Of a DNA stretch of 64,000 nucleotides, positions 36,265 to 47,961 are shown piece by piece (the stretch's first letter is position 1; each line of letters begins with the position of its first letter). The translations under genes and the position numbers were made by a program. This stretch comes from Gammaproteobacteria bacterium. GTDB lineage: Bacteria > Pseudomonadota > Gammaproteobacteria > Pseudomonadales > Pseudohongiellaceae. The notes under the pieces are model-generated. The model searched no databases. It was not told where the DNA came from and saw nothing but the letters and a program-made list of their open reading frames with translations. The stretch spans positions 620,001-684,000 of the forward strand of contig JAHEGE010000001.1 in assembly GCA_024639905.1 (NCBI GenBank), given 5' to 3'.

Positions 36265-37300
36265 GGCGCGCAATGCGCCTTAGTCCTACGCCGCTGAGGC
36301 GTAGCAGGAGCAGACTGAGTTCATCCCAAGGGTTGGCGTCGCTCAAGCCTTTCACCGCGCCGTCTATGCGGCGCGCTTGGTGCAAGAGTTGCCAGACTTG
36401 CGCGCGAGAAAGCCGCTGGAGTGCTGCCGACACGGGCTTTATCCGATTGCCCCATACGCGCGCACTTTTAGTGATCGCCGCCACGTTCTGACCCTTTTCC
36501 TTGGCCGCTAGCATCGGCAGTAAGCTGTCTAGCTCGCGCGCGAGTGCGCCTAATACAGGCAGGGGATGCACGCCTTCGGCGCGCAGGCCAGAGAGAATTT
36601 TCTGTGCTCTCGCGGCGTCGCCGGCGAGCGCGGCGTCGACGAGGCTGTACTGGTCTATGCGGGAGCTGTCTGCAACCAAGTCGAGCACAGTGGCGGCATC
36701 GAGTGTCTTTTGTGGCTCTCCGTCTCCGGCTAAAAGCCGCAGGCGTTCGATATCCTGAACCGCGGCCAGCAGATTGCCCTCGACGCGCTCTGCCAGCGCA
36801 GTCACTGCGTCGCCGTTGGCGCGAATGCCCGCCTGCTTGAGGCGTGCAGCGAGCCAGCCGTCGAGTTCTTCGCGCTTGAGCGGCCAGACTTGGACGAATA
36901 GCCCCTCTGCAACTAAGCGCGTAAACCATTTGGTCGAGGTGGCGGCCTTGTCGAGCTTCGGTGCCATGATGAGCACGACGGTGTCGCTGCCGGGGTCTTC
37001 GAGGAAACGCTCTAGTGCCTTCTTGCCGGCTTCGTCGGGTTTTGCGTTTTTGAAACGCAGCTCGATAATACGGCGTTCGGCGAACAGGGACAGACTATTG
37101 GCGAGCTGCGAGAAGTTGTCCCAGTTGAAACTCGTCTCGACGCTAAAGACCTCGCGCTCGGTGAAACCGTCTTTGCGTAGGAAGTCTCTGATGGCGTCGC
37201 CCGCTTCCTGTGCGAGGAAGGGATCGTCACCCGCAACCCAGTAAAGCGGCTTTGCCGGTGAGGTAAGCTGTCTCTTCAGGTCGCGTGCGTAGATTTGCAC
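36245..37300 (-). CDS. holA: DNA polymerase III delta subunit
   Basis: The clamp-opening subunit of the sliding-clamp loader. The 351-residue length and the N-terminal pattern (LTSPAKPLYWVAGDDPFLAQEAGDAIR) match HolA. An AAA-like fold follows without a true Walker A, as expected, and the C-terminal collar ends in LLRLSGVGLRRI. It follows lptE by 9 bp in the same direction, the conserved leuS-lptE-holA order. Its 3' end lies inside the 3' end of the M3 peptidase gene on the other strand. Confidence 0.95.
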   Translation of the reverse strand: MQIYARDLKRQLTSPAKPLYWVAGDDPFLAQEAGDAIRDFLRKDGFTEREVFSVETSFNWDNFSQLANSLSLFAERRIIELRFKNAKPDEAGKKALERFLEDPGSDTVVLIMAPKLDKAATSTKWFTRLVAEGLFVQVWPLKREELDGWLAARLKQAGIRANGDAVTALAERVEGNLLAAVQDIERLRLLAGDGEPQKTLDAATVLDLVADSSRIDQYSLVDAALAGDAARAQKILSGLRAEGVHPLPVLGALARELDSLLPMLAAKEKGQNVAAITKSARVWGNRIKPVSAALQRLSRAQVWQLLHQARRIDGAVKGLSDANPWDELSLLLLRLSGVGLRRIARPTPARA

Positions 37301-37309
37301 CGGCTAGCC

Positions 37310-37855
37310 CTAAGGGAGCGCCGCGCTAACGCGGCGGATGATTTGTTGCACGAGGCGACTGCGCATCTCCTGCGTAAGCAGGAGCGTCTCGTCTTGGGTG
37401 CCCGCGAGATTTTCAATCTCTTCGAAATACTCGCTGCTCTCGCTGATGTCTTCAGCGTCGAGTAACAGCGTGTTTCCGACGCTTAGGCTGACTACGCTGA
37501 CCAAGGTCAGCTCATACTGCGCTGCGCGTGCACGCGCATTGACAGAGACAGGGCGTCGCTCAAGCTGTTCCGAGGCGATCGACAAGACCAAAACGTCGTC
37601 ATTAGCGCCAGCGGACTGGCTATCGATAATTTCTACGCCGGCTGCCTTCAGCGCGCTAACAAGGTCGGTTGCGAGTGGATCGGCTGCGTTAGGGTACTGC
37701 ACGACGAGGCGGCTGAGGTCGACACTCAAGGGGGCTGAGCCGCGAAGGCTGTAGCCGCATCCTGCGAGTAACAGTAGTGCAGCCGTGCCCACAAGAAGCC
37801 AAGTCGTTCTGCGCCATTGCTGCAGCACTTTTCTCTGTGGTGTTTGCATTAACAC
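37310..37855 (-). CDS. lptE: LPS-assembly lipoprotein LptE
   Basis: Outer-membrane lipoprotein that plugs the LptD barrel and helps insert lipopolysaccharide. A signal peptide ends in the lipobox LLAGC, lipidated at C33. The mature protein starts GYSLRGSAPLSVDLSRLVV, the typical LptE opening, and has an alpha/beta fold of about 145 residues. The start is at 37855 or two codons later (MQTPQRK). It lies 28 bp after leuS and 9 bp before holA. Confidence 0.93.
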   Translation of the reverse strand: MLMQTPQRKVLQQWRRTTWLLVGTAALLLLAGCGYSLRGSAPLSVDLSRLVVQYPNAADPLATDLVSALKAAGVEIIDSQSAGANDDVLVLSIASEQLERRPVSVNARARAAQYELTLVSVVSLSVGNTLLLDAEDISESSEYFEEIENLAGTQDETLLLTQEMRSRLVQQIIRRVSAALP

Positions 37856-37883
37856 AGCCTCTTATTGCCTATTGCCCGCGCGC

Positions 37884-40469
<2,586 letters not shown>

Positions 40470-41315
40470 TTAGCCTGCGTCTGTAGTCACTTTTAGGAGT
40501 TTAATCTGCCGGCTGTCGGCATTAAGCACCGTGACGCTAAAGGGGCCAATGCGAGCGCTTTCGTCGCGTTCAGGGATGTGACCGAAGCGTTGCAGTACGA
40601 GCCCGCCAATAGTTGCGGCTTCTTGGTCGCTAAAGTCGCTGCCAAAGTACTCATTGAACTCGTCGATAGGCGTAAGCGCCTTGACGATATGATTATGCTC
40701 ATCGAATTTCTTGATGAAGCTGTCATCGTCTACGTCGTGCTCGTCTTCGATTTCTCCAACGATCTGCTCGAGCACGTCCTCGATTGTCACGACGCCTCCC
40801 ACGCTGCCGTATTCATCGATAACCACAGCCATATGTTGGCGTGTTTCGCGGAACTCTTTCAGCAGCACATTAAGGCGTTTGCTCTCTGGCACGAAGGTGG
40901 CGGGCCGAACTACGTCCTTAATATCGAAGCGCGAGCTGCCGGCATTCAGCATGGCGGGCAGTAGATCTTTGGCAAGGAGGATGCCGACCACGTTATCGAT
41001 GTTCTCGCCGATGACGGGGAAGCGCGAGTGGGAAGCTTGGGTGATGAGCTCGATAATGTCGTTTAGTGCAAGATCGGAGGAGACTGTGACTACCTGTGTG
41101 CGGGGAATCATGATGTCTCTTACCTGCATACTCGAGACCTGGAGCGCGCCTTCGATGATGCTGAGGGCATCGGCATCGAGCACCTTGTCTTGTTCCGCGT
41201 TGCGGATCAGTTCGAGCAGGCTCTTGGTGTCTGTTGGCTCGTCGGAGAAGACTTGCGCAATTTTATCGATCCAAGACCGAGGCCTAGGATCGAGGGGTGA
41301 TTGGTCTTCAGACAT
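40470..41315 (-). CDS. corC: CorC/YbeX family CBS-domain protein
   Basis: A 281-residue cytoplasmic protein with paired CBS domains (about residues 70-200), IMIPRTQVVTVSSD and MAVVIDEYGSVGGVVTIEDVLEQIVGEI. A C-terminal CorC/HlyC domain follows (about 210-280). It is associated with magnesium and cobalt efflux and with translation. It belongs to the ybeY-phoH-corC run, 49 bp after ybeY. Confidence 0.94.
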   Translation of the reverse strand: MSEDQSPLDPRPRSWIDKIAQVFSDEPTDTKSLLELIRNAEQDKVLDADALSIIEGALQVSSMQVRDIMIPRTQVVTVSSDLALNDIIELITQASHSRFPVIGENIDNVVGILLAKDLLPAMLNAGSSRFDIKDVVRPATFVPESKRLNVLLKEFRETRQHMAVVIDEYGSVGGVVTIEDVLEQIVGEIEDEHDVDDDSFIKKFDEHNHIVKALTPIDEFNEYFGSDFSDQEAATIGGLVLQRFGHIPERDESARIGPFSVTVLNADSRQIKLLKVTTDAG

Positions 41316-41364
41316 TACTAATTAGCACTCCTAATGTGTCTCGTGTAAGTCGAGTTGCGGTTTA

Positions 41365-41931
41365 TTACCGCTGTGAGCTTGAATCTAACAAATACGGGTC
41401 GGCGATTCCAAGGCTGTTAAGTGCATCGATCTCGAGCGATTCCATCTCTTGGGCCTCGAGCGGGGCAACGTGATCGTAGCCTAGCAGATGGAGCAGTCCA
41501 TGAATGACGAGATGTGCCCAATGGGCGTCGAGGCGCTTGCCCTGTTCAGTGGCCTCGGCTTCAACGATCTCAGGGCACAGGACCAGGTCGCCGAGGAAGG
41601 TGCTGTTTCCTGACTCATCCTCAGGACACGTGGGCGGTTGCCAGACGTCGGCGGCTTGAGAGTCGATAACCGGAAAGGACAGCACATTAGTCGGCTTGTC
41701 CTTACCTCGGTAGGCTGCATTCAGGCGGGCCGACTCGATCGCAGTCGTCAAGCGCAGGCTGATTGAATAAGGCTGCTGTTGCTCTAGCAGGCCAAGCGCC
41801 GCGTTCAGCCACCCCTCACACTGGGCTGAATCGGGCAGCCAACTAGGCCTGTCGCCTTCCTCTTCGTCCCACGCAGAGCTCAGCTCGACGTCAATAGCGC
41901 GAGCGGATGACGGGTTAGCTGTCACGGTCAT
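41365..41931 (-). CDS. ybeY: Endoribonuclease YbeY (16S rRNA maturation)
   Basis: Zinc-dependent single-strand endoribonuclease needed for 16S 3'-end maturation and ribosome quality control. The metal motif HGLLHLLGYDH is complete and precedes ALEAQEMESLE-type sequence. The conserved arginine region appears as RLNAAYRGKDKPTNVLSFP. I place the start at the ATG at 41931, giving 188 residues; a longer frame reaches 42168 but lies wholly inside phoH and encodes unrelated residues. The start overlaps the phoH stop by 17 bases, so translation is probably coupled. An insertion rich in acidic residues lies after the strand carrying VLSFP. Confidence 0.95.
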   Translation of the reverse strand: MTVTANPSSARAIDVELSSAWDEEEGDRPSWLPDSAQCEGWLNAALGLLEQQQPYSISLRLTTAIESARLNAAYRGKDKPTNVLSFPVIDSQAADVWQPPTCPEDESGNSTFLGDLVLCPEIVEAEATEQGKRLDAHWAHLVIHGLLHLLGYDHVAPLEAQEMESLEIDALNSLGIADPYLLDSSSQR

Positions 41932-42934
41932 GGCGCTGTTCCTGATGCGGCAGCGAGGTGACATTGCTGCGGTCAAAGTCATCATAGGCTTCGACGATCT
42001 TCTGTACCAAGCGATGACGCACGACGTCTTTGGCGTTGAAGTGACTAAAGCTAATACCCTCGATGCCTTCGAGTATCTGTGTGGCTTGAATGAGCCCCGA
42101 GCGCTCGCCCTTAGGCAGATCGATCTGTGTGGCATCGCCGGTGATGACGGCGGTAGAGCCGAAGCCAATGCGCGTGAGAAACATCTTCATCTGCGCGGTG
42201 GTCGTGTTCTGGCTCTCGTCTAAGATAATGAATGAGTTGTTGAGTGTGCGGCCACGCATATACGCGAGTGGTGCAACCTCGATGACGCTCTTCTCGATAA
42301 GCCTCCCCACGCGCTCGAAGCCGAGCATCTCATAGAGTGCATCGTAGAGTGGCCGCAGATAGGGGTCTATCTTCTGTGCGAGATCGCCGGGCAGGAAGCC
42401 GAGCTTCTCACCTGCCTCGACGGCAGGGCGCACGAGCAACAGGCGATTAACGCGCTCGCTAACCAGCGCCTCGACGGCGCAAGCGACCGCGAGATAGGTC
42501 TTGCCGGTGCCGGCGGGCCCTATGCCGAAGTTGATGTCGTGGCGGCGGATGCTCTCAACATAGTCGCGCTGATGCGGGCTGCGCGGCTTGACAGAGGATT
42601 TGGGCGTGCGAATGAACGAGGCGTCTGAAACTTCCGACGCACCGGAGTCTGCAGCGGCACTGTGCTCACTCAGTGCGAGGTGCACGGCATTCGGGCTCAG
42701 CTGCTCGCCCTGGGCTGTGGCGGCATAAAGCGCCTGCAGCGCGTCCGCGCCGGCGCCAATAGCCGTCTCGGCACCGACGAGCTGAAACTGGTTGCCACGA
42801 TGCTGAATCTTGATGGCGAGGTGTTGCTCAATTTGCCGCAGGTGCTCGTCTAGCCGACCGCAGAGATTAGCGAGTCGTGCGGTGCTGTCGGGTTCGAGGC
42901 GCAGCTGTTGTGTCGAGGGCGTAGTCGTTGTCAT
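41915..42934 (-). CDS. phoH: PhoH-like ATPase YbeZ
   Basis: ATPase/probable RNA helicase that partners with YbeY. An N-terminal KH-like part (about 1-110) leads to the P-loop GIGPAGTGKTYLAVACA and the Walker B IILDESQNTTTAQMKMFLTRIG; TGDATQIDLPKGERSGL follows. The length is 339 aa. The start at 42934 (MTTTTPSTQQ) is supported by AAGGAACGC directly upstream; an ATG at 42982 would overlap miaB. It lies 44 bp after miaB in the usual miaB-ybeZ-ybeY-corC order. Confidence 0.95.
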   Translation of the reverse strand: MTTTTPSTQQLRLEPDSTARLANLCGRLDEHLRQIEQHLAIKIQHRGNQFQLVGAETAIGAGADALQALYAATAQGEQLSPNAVHLALSEHSAAADSGASEVSDASFIRTPKSSVKPRSPHQRDYVESIRRHDINFGIGPAGTGKTYLAVACAVEALVSERVNRLLLVRPAVEAGEKLGFLPGDLAQKIDPYLRPLYDALYEMLGFERVGRLIEKSVIEVAPLAYMRGRTLNNSFIILDESQNTTTAQMKMFLTRIGFGSTAVITGDATQIDLPKGERSGLIQATQILEGIEGISFSHFNAKDVVRHRLVQKIVEAYDDFDRSNVTSLPHQEQRHDRDS

Positions 42935-42978
42935 GCGTTCCTTGTTCTGGGTCTGCGTAGAGCGCGGCCCTGTCGGCG

Positions 42979-44382
42979 TCAAACGAGCGTGCCGAGTAGT
43001 GAATTAGGTAGGGCGTCGGTGATCTTGGCCGTTGCGAAATCGCCAATAAGTGCGGCGTCGTCGCAGCGGAAGTTCACTACGCGGTTATTCTCGGTACGCC
43101 CCTGTAAGTCTGCCGGATCCTTCTTCGAGCGTCCGGTGACCAAGATGCGCTGCTCGCTGCCCACCATGGCGGCACTGATCGCATTCGCTTGTTGGAGGAT
43201 TTGTGACTGCAGCGTCGCGAGACGATGTTTCTTCTCTATCTCAGGCGTGGTATCCGGAAGATCTGCAGCCGGGGTGCCAGGTCGAGCGCTGTAGATGAAG
43301 CTATATGAGGTGTCGAAACCGACATCGATGATGAGCTTCATCGTGTCTTCGAAGTCGCGGTTGGTCTCGCCAGGGAAGCCGACGATAAAGTCCGAAGACA
43401 GGCTTATGTTAGGGCGCAGTGCGCGAATCTTGCGAATTATCGATTTGTATTCTAGCGCCGTGTGGCCGCGTTTCATTGCCGCAAGGATACGGTCCGAGCC
43501 ACTCTGCACAGGCAGGTGGAGATGGTCGACCAGCTCCGGCACCTGAGCATAGGTTTGAATGAGGCTGTCGCCGAACTCGATGGGGTGCGAGGTGGTAAAG
43601 CGTATGCGGTCGATGCCGTCGATACTGGCTATGTAATTGATTAGCAGGCCTAGATCGGCGATGCCGCCGTCATCGCTGAGTCCGCGGTAGGCGTTTACAT
43701 TCTGCCCTAACAGGTTGATTTCGCGTACGCCTTGCTCCGCGAGGTGTACCGCCTCGGCGAGCACATCGTCGAGTGGTCGACTGACCTCTTCGCCACGGGT
43801 ATAGGGGACGACGCAGAAGCTGCAGTATTTACTGCAGCCTTCCATAATGGACAGGAAAGCCTGGCAGGAATGTGCCTCGGGTTGAGGCAGGTGGTCGAAT
43901 TTTTCGATTTCGGGGAAGCTGATATCAACCAGCGGTGCACCCGGGATGGCGCGCTGCAGCATGTCAGGGAGCTTATGCAGAGTCTGTGGGCCGAACACCA
44001 CGTCGACATAGGGCGCGCGCTTGCCGATAGCGGCCCCTTCTTGACTGGCTACACAGCCGCCGACGGCGATTTTCAGCGCGGGATTCTTTTCTTTCAACAG
44101 CCGCCAGCGGCCGAGCTGATGGAAGACCTTTTCCTGAGCTTTCTCGCGGATCGAGCAGGTATTAAGCAGCAAGACGTCGGCCTGCTCAGCGCTGTCGACC
44201 AGCACTGCGCCTTCGTTGTCTTTCAGCAGGTCGAGCATGCGCGCAGAATCGTACTCGTTCATCTGACAACCGTGGGTCTTGATAAAGACTTTGCGACCTG
44301 TCGCAGCGACCTTCGATTCAGCTGCGGCCCCTGAAAGGGCGGTTTCGGCCGCCGGCTGCGGGGTGTAACTCTCTACGCTCAT
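42979..44382 (-). CDS. miaB: tRNA-2-methylthio-N6-dimethylallyladenosine synthase
   Basis: Radical SAM methylthiotransferase that modifies i6A37 in tRNAs reading UNN codons. The N-terminal cluster cysteines are in [21 protein letters not shown] and VGGCVAS. The radical SAM triad is [13 protein letters not shown]. The C-terminal TRAM domain covers about 390-455 ([23 protein letters not shown], shortened here). The start is the ATG at 44382 after TAGGAGCAAGC, giving 467 residues with an N-terminal extension of about 30. It is the first gene of the miaB-phoH-ybeY-corC run. Confidence 0.96.
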   Translation of the reverse strand: MSVESYTPQPAAETALSGAAAESKVAATGRKVFIKTHGCQMNEYDSARMLDLLKDNEGAVLVDSAEQADVLLLNTCSIREKAQEKVFHQLGRWRLLKEKNPALKIAVGGCVASQEGAAIGKRAPYVDVVFGPQTLHKLPDMLQRAIPGAPLVDISFPEIEKFDHLPQPEAHSCQAFLSIMEGCSKYCSFCVVPYTRGEEVSRPLDDVLAEAVHLAEQGVREINLLGQNVNAYRGLSDDGGIADLGLLINYIASIDGIDRIRFTTSHPIEFGDSLIQTYAQVPELVDHLHLPVQSGSDRILAAMKRGHTALEYKSIIRKIRALRPNISLSSDFIVGFPGETNRDFEDTMKLIIDVGFDTSYSFIYSARPGTPAADLPDTTPEIEKKHRLATLQSQILQQANAISAAMVGSEQRILVTGRSKKDPADLQGRTENNRVVNFRCDDAALIGDFATAKITDALPNSLLGTLV

Positions 44383-44633
44383 GCTTGCTCCTACCGTCCA
44401 CGGTGCGCTCACCAAGGAAGGCGCGGTGTGTTGGTGTCTAGTCAGTGTCTAAAATTCAGAGGGCGCTAGTATAGCAGTAAAAATCGACAGCCCTTAGCAG
44501 CGATTCCTCGCTTAATGTGTTGAAAAGTCGGAGAATAGACAGCATACAGAGAGCCGTGTATTCGAGGTTCCGGTTTGCGCGCGAGCGAGGCCGATTTTTT
44601 GTCTTAGATAATGACGTTAAGAGTATGAATTAA
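44383..44633. other. Divergent intergenic region miaB / DUF1820
   Basis: About 250 bp with the promoters for both directions. A run of six Ts follows GAGGCCGA near 44590 without a convincing stem. Nothing else is recognisable. Confidence 0.3.
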
Positions 44634-44975
44634 ATGGAAAACCCCTCTGAAATCTACAAGGTGACCTTCCTCAACCAAGGCAAGGTCTATGAGGTTTTCG
44701 TTAAACAGGTCTATCAGAGCGATCTGTATGGATTTATCGAAATCGAGGACTATGTCTTTAACGAGCGCAGCCAAGTCGTTGTCGATCCCTCAGAAGAGCG
44801 CCTAAAAACCGAGTTCACAGATGTCCGTCGCAGCTTTATTCCTATGCAAGCGGTGATTCGCATCGATGAGGTTGAGAAGACAGGTGTGAGCAAGATTAGC
44901 AGTGGCGACAATGTCTCACCTTTCCCGTTTTCTCTAGTAGGCGGCAAGCCGTCACCCACCCCGAAAGGCTCTTAG
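44634..44975 (+). CDS. DUF1820 family protein
   Basis: A 113-residue cytoplasmic protein of the DUF1820 family, common in Pseudomonas and relatives, function unknown. The characteristic N-terminus IYKVTFLNQGKVYEVFVKQVYQ and the IEIEDYVF...VVVDPSEERLK...FTDVRRSFIPMQAVIRIDEV pattern are complete. No membrane segment or signal peptide. The C-terminal 30 residues are low complexity. The ribosome site is weak (TAAGAG). It ends just before the srkA reading frame, so the two may be co-transcribed. Confidence 0.88.
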   Translation: MENPSEIYKVTFLNQGKVYEVFVKQVYQSDLYGFIEIEDYVFNERSQVVVDPSEERLKTEFTDVRRSFIPMQAVIRIDEVEKTGVSKISSGDNVSPFPFSLVGGKPSPTPKGS

Positions 44976-45063
44976 CATTAACGGCTTCGATGACGGCGGG
45001 CTGCCCCACGGGCAAGGCGATGCCAACGGCAATGTAGCGCTGCCGGAAGAAGCTGAGTCTGCG

Positions 45064-46056
45064 ATTGCAGTCTCGCCAGAGAAGCATCCTTATGCGGCGC
45101 TGAGCCCCGATCTCGTCATCGATGCCGTCGAGTCGCTTGGCTACGCCAGTGATGCACGCATCTTCGCGCTGAACAGCTACGAGAATCGGGTTTATCAAGT
45201 GGGCATCGAGGGCGGTGATAGCCTGATCGTTAAGTTCTATCGACCTGGACGCTGGAGCGATGCGCAGATTCGCGAGGAGCACGCGTTCACGAGCGAGCTG
45301 CGCGATCTCGATATTCCTGTGGGTGCCCCGATCGCATTCGAGGGTGAGACCCTCATTTCCTTTCACGGATTCCGCGTGGCGGTTTTCGAGCGCCTCGCGG
45401 GACGCGCGGTTAATCTGGAGAACCCCGACAACCTGGTCTCTATGGGGCGCTTCGTCGCGCGCATCCATGCGGTGGGTGCGCGTCGCGATTTTGATGTTCG
45501 GGAGAGTCTGAGTGTCGAGCGACTGGGACGGCAGAGCCGCGAGTATCTGCTAGCGAGCGGCTTTCTCGACGCCGACTTGCGTCGCGCCTACGAAACGGTG
45601 ACTGCTGATTTGCTCGCCAAGATTGAAGACCGCTTCGCGGCGCAAGACAATCTTCAGATGCTGAGATTGCACGGTGACTGTCACATGGGCAACGTGTTGT
45701 GGCGCGATGATACGCCACATTTCGTCGACTTCGATGACACGATGCGGGGGCCTGCGATCCAAGATTTGTGGATGATGTTGTCGGGCGATCGTGATCAGCA
45801 GCAGGGGCAGTTGCTCGAACTGGTGGAAGGATATAACGAGTTTTACGATTTTCGGCCCGCAGAATTGGCGCTAATCGAGAGTCTGCGTAGCTTGAGACTC
45901 CTGCATTACAGCGCATGGCTCGCGCGGCGCTGGAGCGACCCCGCGTTTCCCCTTAGTTTTCCGTGGTTCAATACGCCGCGCTATTGGTCCGAACACGTTC
46001 AAGAACTGCGTGAGCAGCTGTCTGTACTCGACGAGCCCGTCTTAAAGCTGCTCTAA
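45064..46056 (+). CDS. srkA: Stress response kinase SrkA (RdoA/YihE family), start codon not canonical
   Basis: A Ser/Thr kinase-fold protein that in E. coli counters stress-induced death. The frame encodes ALNSYENRVYQVGIE, VKFYRPGRW, the catalytic loop LRLHGDCHMGNVLWRD and FVDFDDTMRGPAIQDLWMML, all diagnostic. Homology begins at about 45100 (LSPDLVIDAVESLGY). No ATG, GTG or TTG exists in frame between the stop at 44938 and the GTG at 45199, which would remove the conserved N-terminus. ATT at 45064 gives 330 aa, near E. coli's 328, after a GGAAGAAG stretch. CTG at 45040 and ATT at 44977 (after AAAGG) are alternatives. The coordinate is my best guess; identity is secure. Confidence 0.85.
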   Translation: MAVSPEKHPYAALSPDLVIDAVESLGYASDARIFALNSYENRVYQVGIEGGDSLIVKFYRPGRWSDAQIREEHAFTSELRDLDIPVGAPIAFEGETLISFHGFRVAVFERLAGRAVNLENPDNLVSMGRFVARIHAVGARRDFDVRESLSVERLGRQSREYLLASGFLDADLRRAYETVTADLLAKIEDRFAAQDNLQMLRLHGDCHMGNVLWRDDTPHFVDFDDTMRGPAIQDLWMMLSGDRDQQQGQLLELVEGYNEFYDFRPAELALIESLRSLRLLHYSAWLARRWSDPAFPLSFPWFNTPRYWSEHVQELREQLSVLDEPVLKLL

Positions 46057-46099
46057 CACAGCAAAACGGGTTGAGCGCGAGTCTCGACGAGCTAGGGCG

Positions 46100-46609
46100 C
46101 TACTCGGCGAGCAGGGCTTGAATCTCTGCCTCGATCTCTTCCATGTCTCCGTCTCGAAATCCCGTGTGCACGAGGCGAATCTTGCCCTCGGGGTCGATGA
46201 GGTAGGACGTAGGCATGCCGATGACGCCGAACAGCTCGGCGATCTCGCCGTCGGGGTCGGAAGGAATGAGGAAGTCGAGAGGCGTGTCGAGCAGGAAGTC
46301 GAGCCCCTCTTCGATGGGGTTGTCGACATTAATCGCGACGAACTCGAAATCCTGATCCTTGTAACGTGAATAGAGCGCGTTGTAGGCGGGCATAGAGCGT
46401 AGGCAGGGCGCACACCATGAGGCCCAAAAGTCCACATAGACGGTCTTTCCGCGCAGGGCGGCGAGATCGATTGCCGGCTTGTCTTCATAGATCGAAGGGA
46501 GCGTAAAGTTGGGAGCGAGCTCGCCTTCGGCGGCGGCGAAGGCGCCCGCAGCGGCGAGCATCAAGCCTGCGCCGAGGGCAATCCTGTTTAGCAATCCGTG
46601 TCCTTGCAT
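46100..46609 (-). CDS. TlpA-like thioredoxin-fold protein
   Basis: An exported thiol-disulfide protein of 169 residues. A signal peptide covers about residues 1-27 (core LGAGLMLAAAGAFAAA). The active site is WASWCAPCLRSMPAYN. The cis-proline loop IGMPTSYLID and the insert after the first strands fit the TlpA/ResA class, which reduces periplasmic disulfides, often for cytochrome c maturation. No such maturation genes are nearby. The start at 46609 is preferred because the long frame to 46813 would overlap the desaturase gene by more than 160 bases. Confidence 0.9.
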   Translation of the reverse strand: MQGHGLLNRIALGAGLMLAAAGAFAAAEGELAPNFTLPSIYEDKPAIDLAALRGKTVYVDFWASWCAPCLRSMPAYNALYSRYKDQDFEFVAINVDNPIEEGLDFLLDTPLDFLIPSDPDGEIAELFGVIGMPTSYLIDPEGKIRLVHTGFRDGDMEEIEAEIQALLAE

Positions 46610-46650
46610 GATCTTACTCCCAAAAGACGAAGTGTGTAGCAGCGCTTTCA

Positions 46651-47826
46651 CTAGGCGAGCTGCTGCTGGGGGGATGCGACTGAGCGCAGTACCTCTTGCC
46701 AACGCTTCTTCTGTAATTTTAGTTTTAAACGCATCTCTAAATAGTGCGCTTTGATCTGCAGGAGTTCGAGATGAGAGAGCTCCTGCAGCTGCTTGCCCTT
46801 GGCCTCGTACCACGCGTGGCGATGTTCTGCCCAGAGTTGCACGGTGTGGAGTAGGGCTTGGTATTCCTGCTCTAAGCGATCCTGCCAGTCACCCTCTATC
46901 TGGAGCTTCTCGCAGCGATCTGCAGCCAGCTGGTACTGTCGTTCGAGTTTGGCGCATTCGATCTTGTCGGGGTCGCAGCGCTTGAGGCCGCTGGCGAGGC
47001 CGAGGCGCGACAGCGTGTGAATTAGCCATTTGGTCGGATCGAAATGCCACCAGCGAATGCCGTTACGGTAATCCCATTGAAACGTGTGGTGGTAGTTGTG
47101 GTATCCCTCGCCATAGGTGATCAGCGCGAGCAAGGTGTTGTCGCGGGCGGTGCTTTTGTCACTATAGGGGCGGCGTCCCCACATATGCGCAAGCGAGTTA
47201 ATGAAGTAGGTGAAGTGCTGGCTTAGCACGAGCCTCAATAGGCCCCCGAGTAGCAGGCCGGCGATAACGTCGCCATGCAGGTAGCCGATCAGCGCAGGCA
47301 GGCCAATGTTAGTGAGTAGAACCAAGGCCAGATAATGTCGGTGTTGCCACATGACTATCGGGTCGCGTTGCAAGTCTTTCACGTTGGAGAAATCATTTCG
47401 CGCACTAGGGTAGGTGCGCACTATCCAACCGATATGTGAGAACCAGAAACCACGACCGGCGGAATAGGGATCGTTGTCGTTATCATCGACATATTGATGG
47501 TGGCGGCGGTGATCCGATGCCCAATTTAGCACGTCGTTTTGCAGCGCGAACGCACCGCCGAGAGCGAAGAGAAAACGGATAGCGGGATGTGCCTCGTAGG
47601 TCTTGTGTGACCACAGGCGGTGATAGCCGGCGGTAATCGACATGCCGCTCACACCCATGAGGAGCACGAACATAATCCATTCAAAGGCGTCATAACCCAC
47701 GAGCCAGCCGTAGGCGGGCACTAGAGTAATGGCGAGTGCGGGGGTCACCGTAAACAGGATCATATTGGTCCAGTTAATCGGCGCGTGCTCAGTTGTGGTC
47801 AGCGTATCTGTGGTGTCGGAATGCAT
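46651..47826 (-). CDS. Acyl-CoA/fatty acid desaturase (delta-9 type)
   Basis: Integral membrane di-iron desaturase of 391 residues. The three histidine boxes are HRLWSH, HRRHH and HNYHH. Four membrane segments lie in the first 200 residues. The C-terminal 100 residues are a charged, probably helical and coiled-coil extension (KLERQYQLAADRCEKLQ and the LKLKLQKKRWQEVL region), common in proteobacterial members of this family. It likely introduces a cis double bond into saturated acyl chains, adjusting membrane fluidity. A dyad lies about 70 bp before the start. Confidence 0.92.
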   Translation of the reverse strand: MHSDTTDTLTTTEHAPINWTNMILFTVTPALAITLVPAYGWLVGYDAFEWIMFVLLMGVSGMSITAGYHRLWSHKTYEAHPAIRFLFALGGAFALQNDVLNWASDHRRHHQYVDDNDNDPYSAGRGFWFSHIGWIVRTYPSARNDFSNVKDLQRDPIVMWQHRHYLALVLLTNIGLPALIGYLHGDVIAGLLLGGLLRLVLSQHFTYFINSLAHMWGRRPYSDKSTARDNTLLALITYGEGYHNYHHTFQWDYRNGIRWWHFDPTKWLIHTLSRLGLASGLKRCDPDKIECAKLERQYQLAADRCEKLQIEGDWQDRLEQEYQALLHTVQLWAEHRHAWYEAKGKQLQELSHLELLQIKAHYLEMRLKLKLQKKRWQEVLRSVASPQQQLA

Positions 47827-47893
47827 CTAGCGGTCCTGTCTGGTTCGGTCAATGCTAAACTGTATCATGAAAGGCGGGGGCTAGGATTGCTAC

Positions 47894-47911
47894 GATGTTT
47901 CAAAACACATC
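47894..47911. promoter_or_regulatory. Imperfect dyad between desaturase and slyX
   Basis: GATGT and ACATC arms lie eight bases apart, and an overlapping TGTTT-CA-AAACA inverted repeat shares the centre. The position, about 70 bp before the desaturase start, would suit a lipid-responsive repressor, but this is speculative. Confidence 0.25.
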
Positions 47912-47961
47912 ATGTAAAGCCTGAGAGCGTCCTGTCGGGCAACACACAGAGGCGATAGACG

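Noticed and set aside
40711..41325. 204-codon frame opposite corC
   Set aside because: Ser/Thr-rich shadow of the CBS-domain gene.
41932..42168. N-terminal extension of ybeY
   Set aside because: The extra codons lie wholly within phoH and encode non-conserved residues; the start at 41931 gives the normal YbeY length.
43732..44334. 200-codon frame opposite miaB
   Set aside because: Overlaps the radical SAM cysteine motif of miaB on the other strand; no independent evidence.
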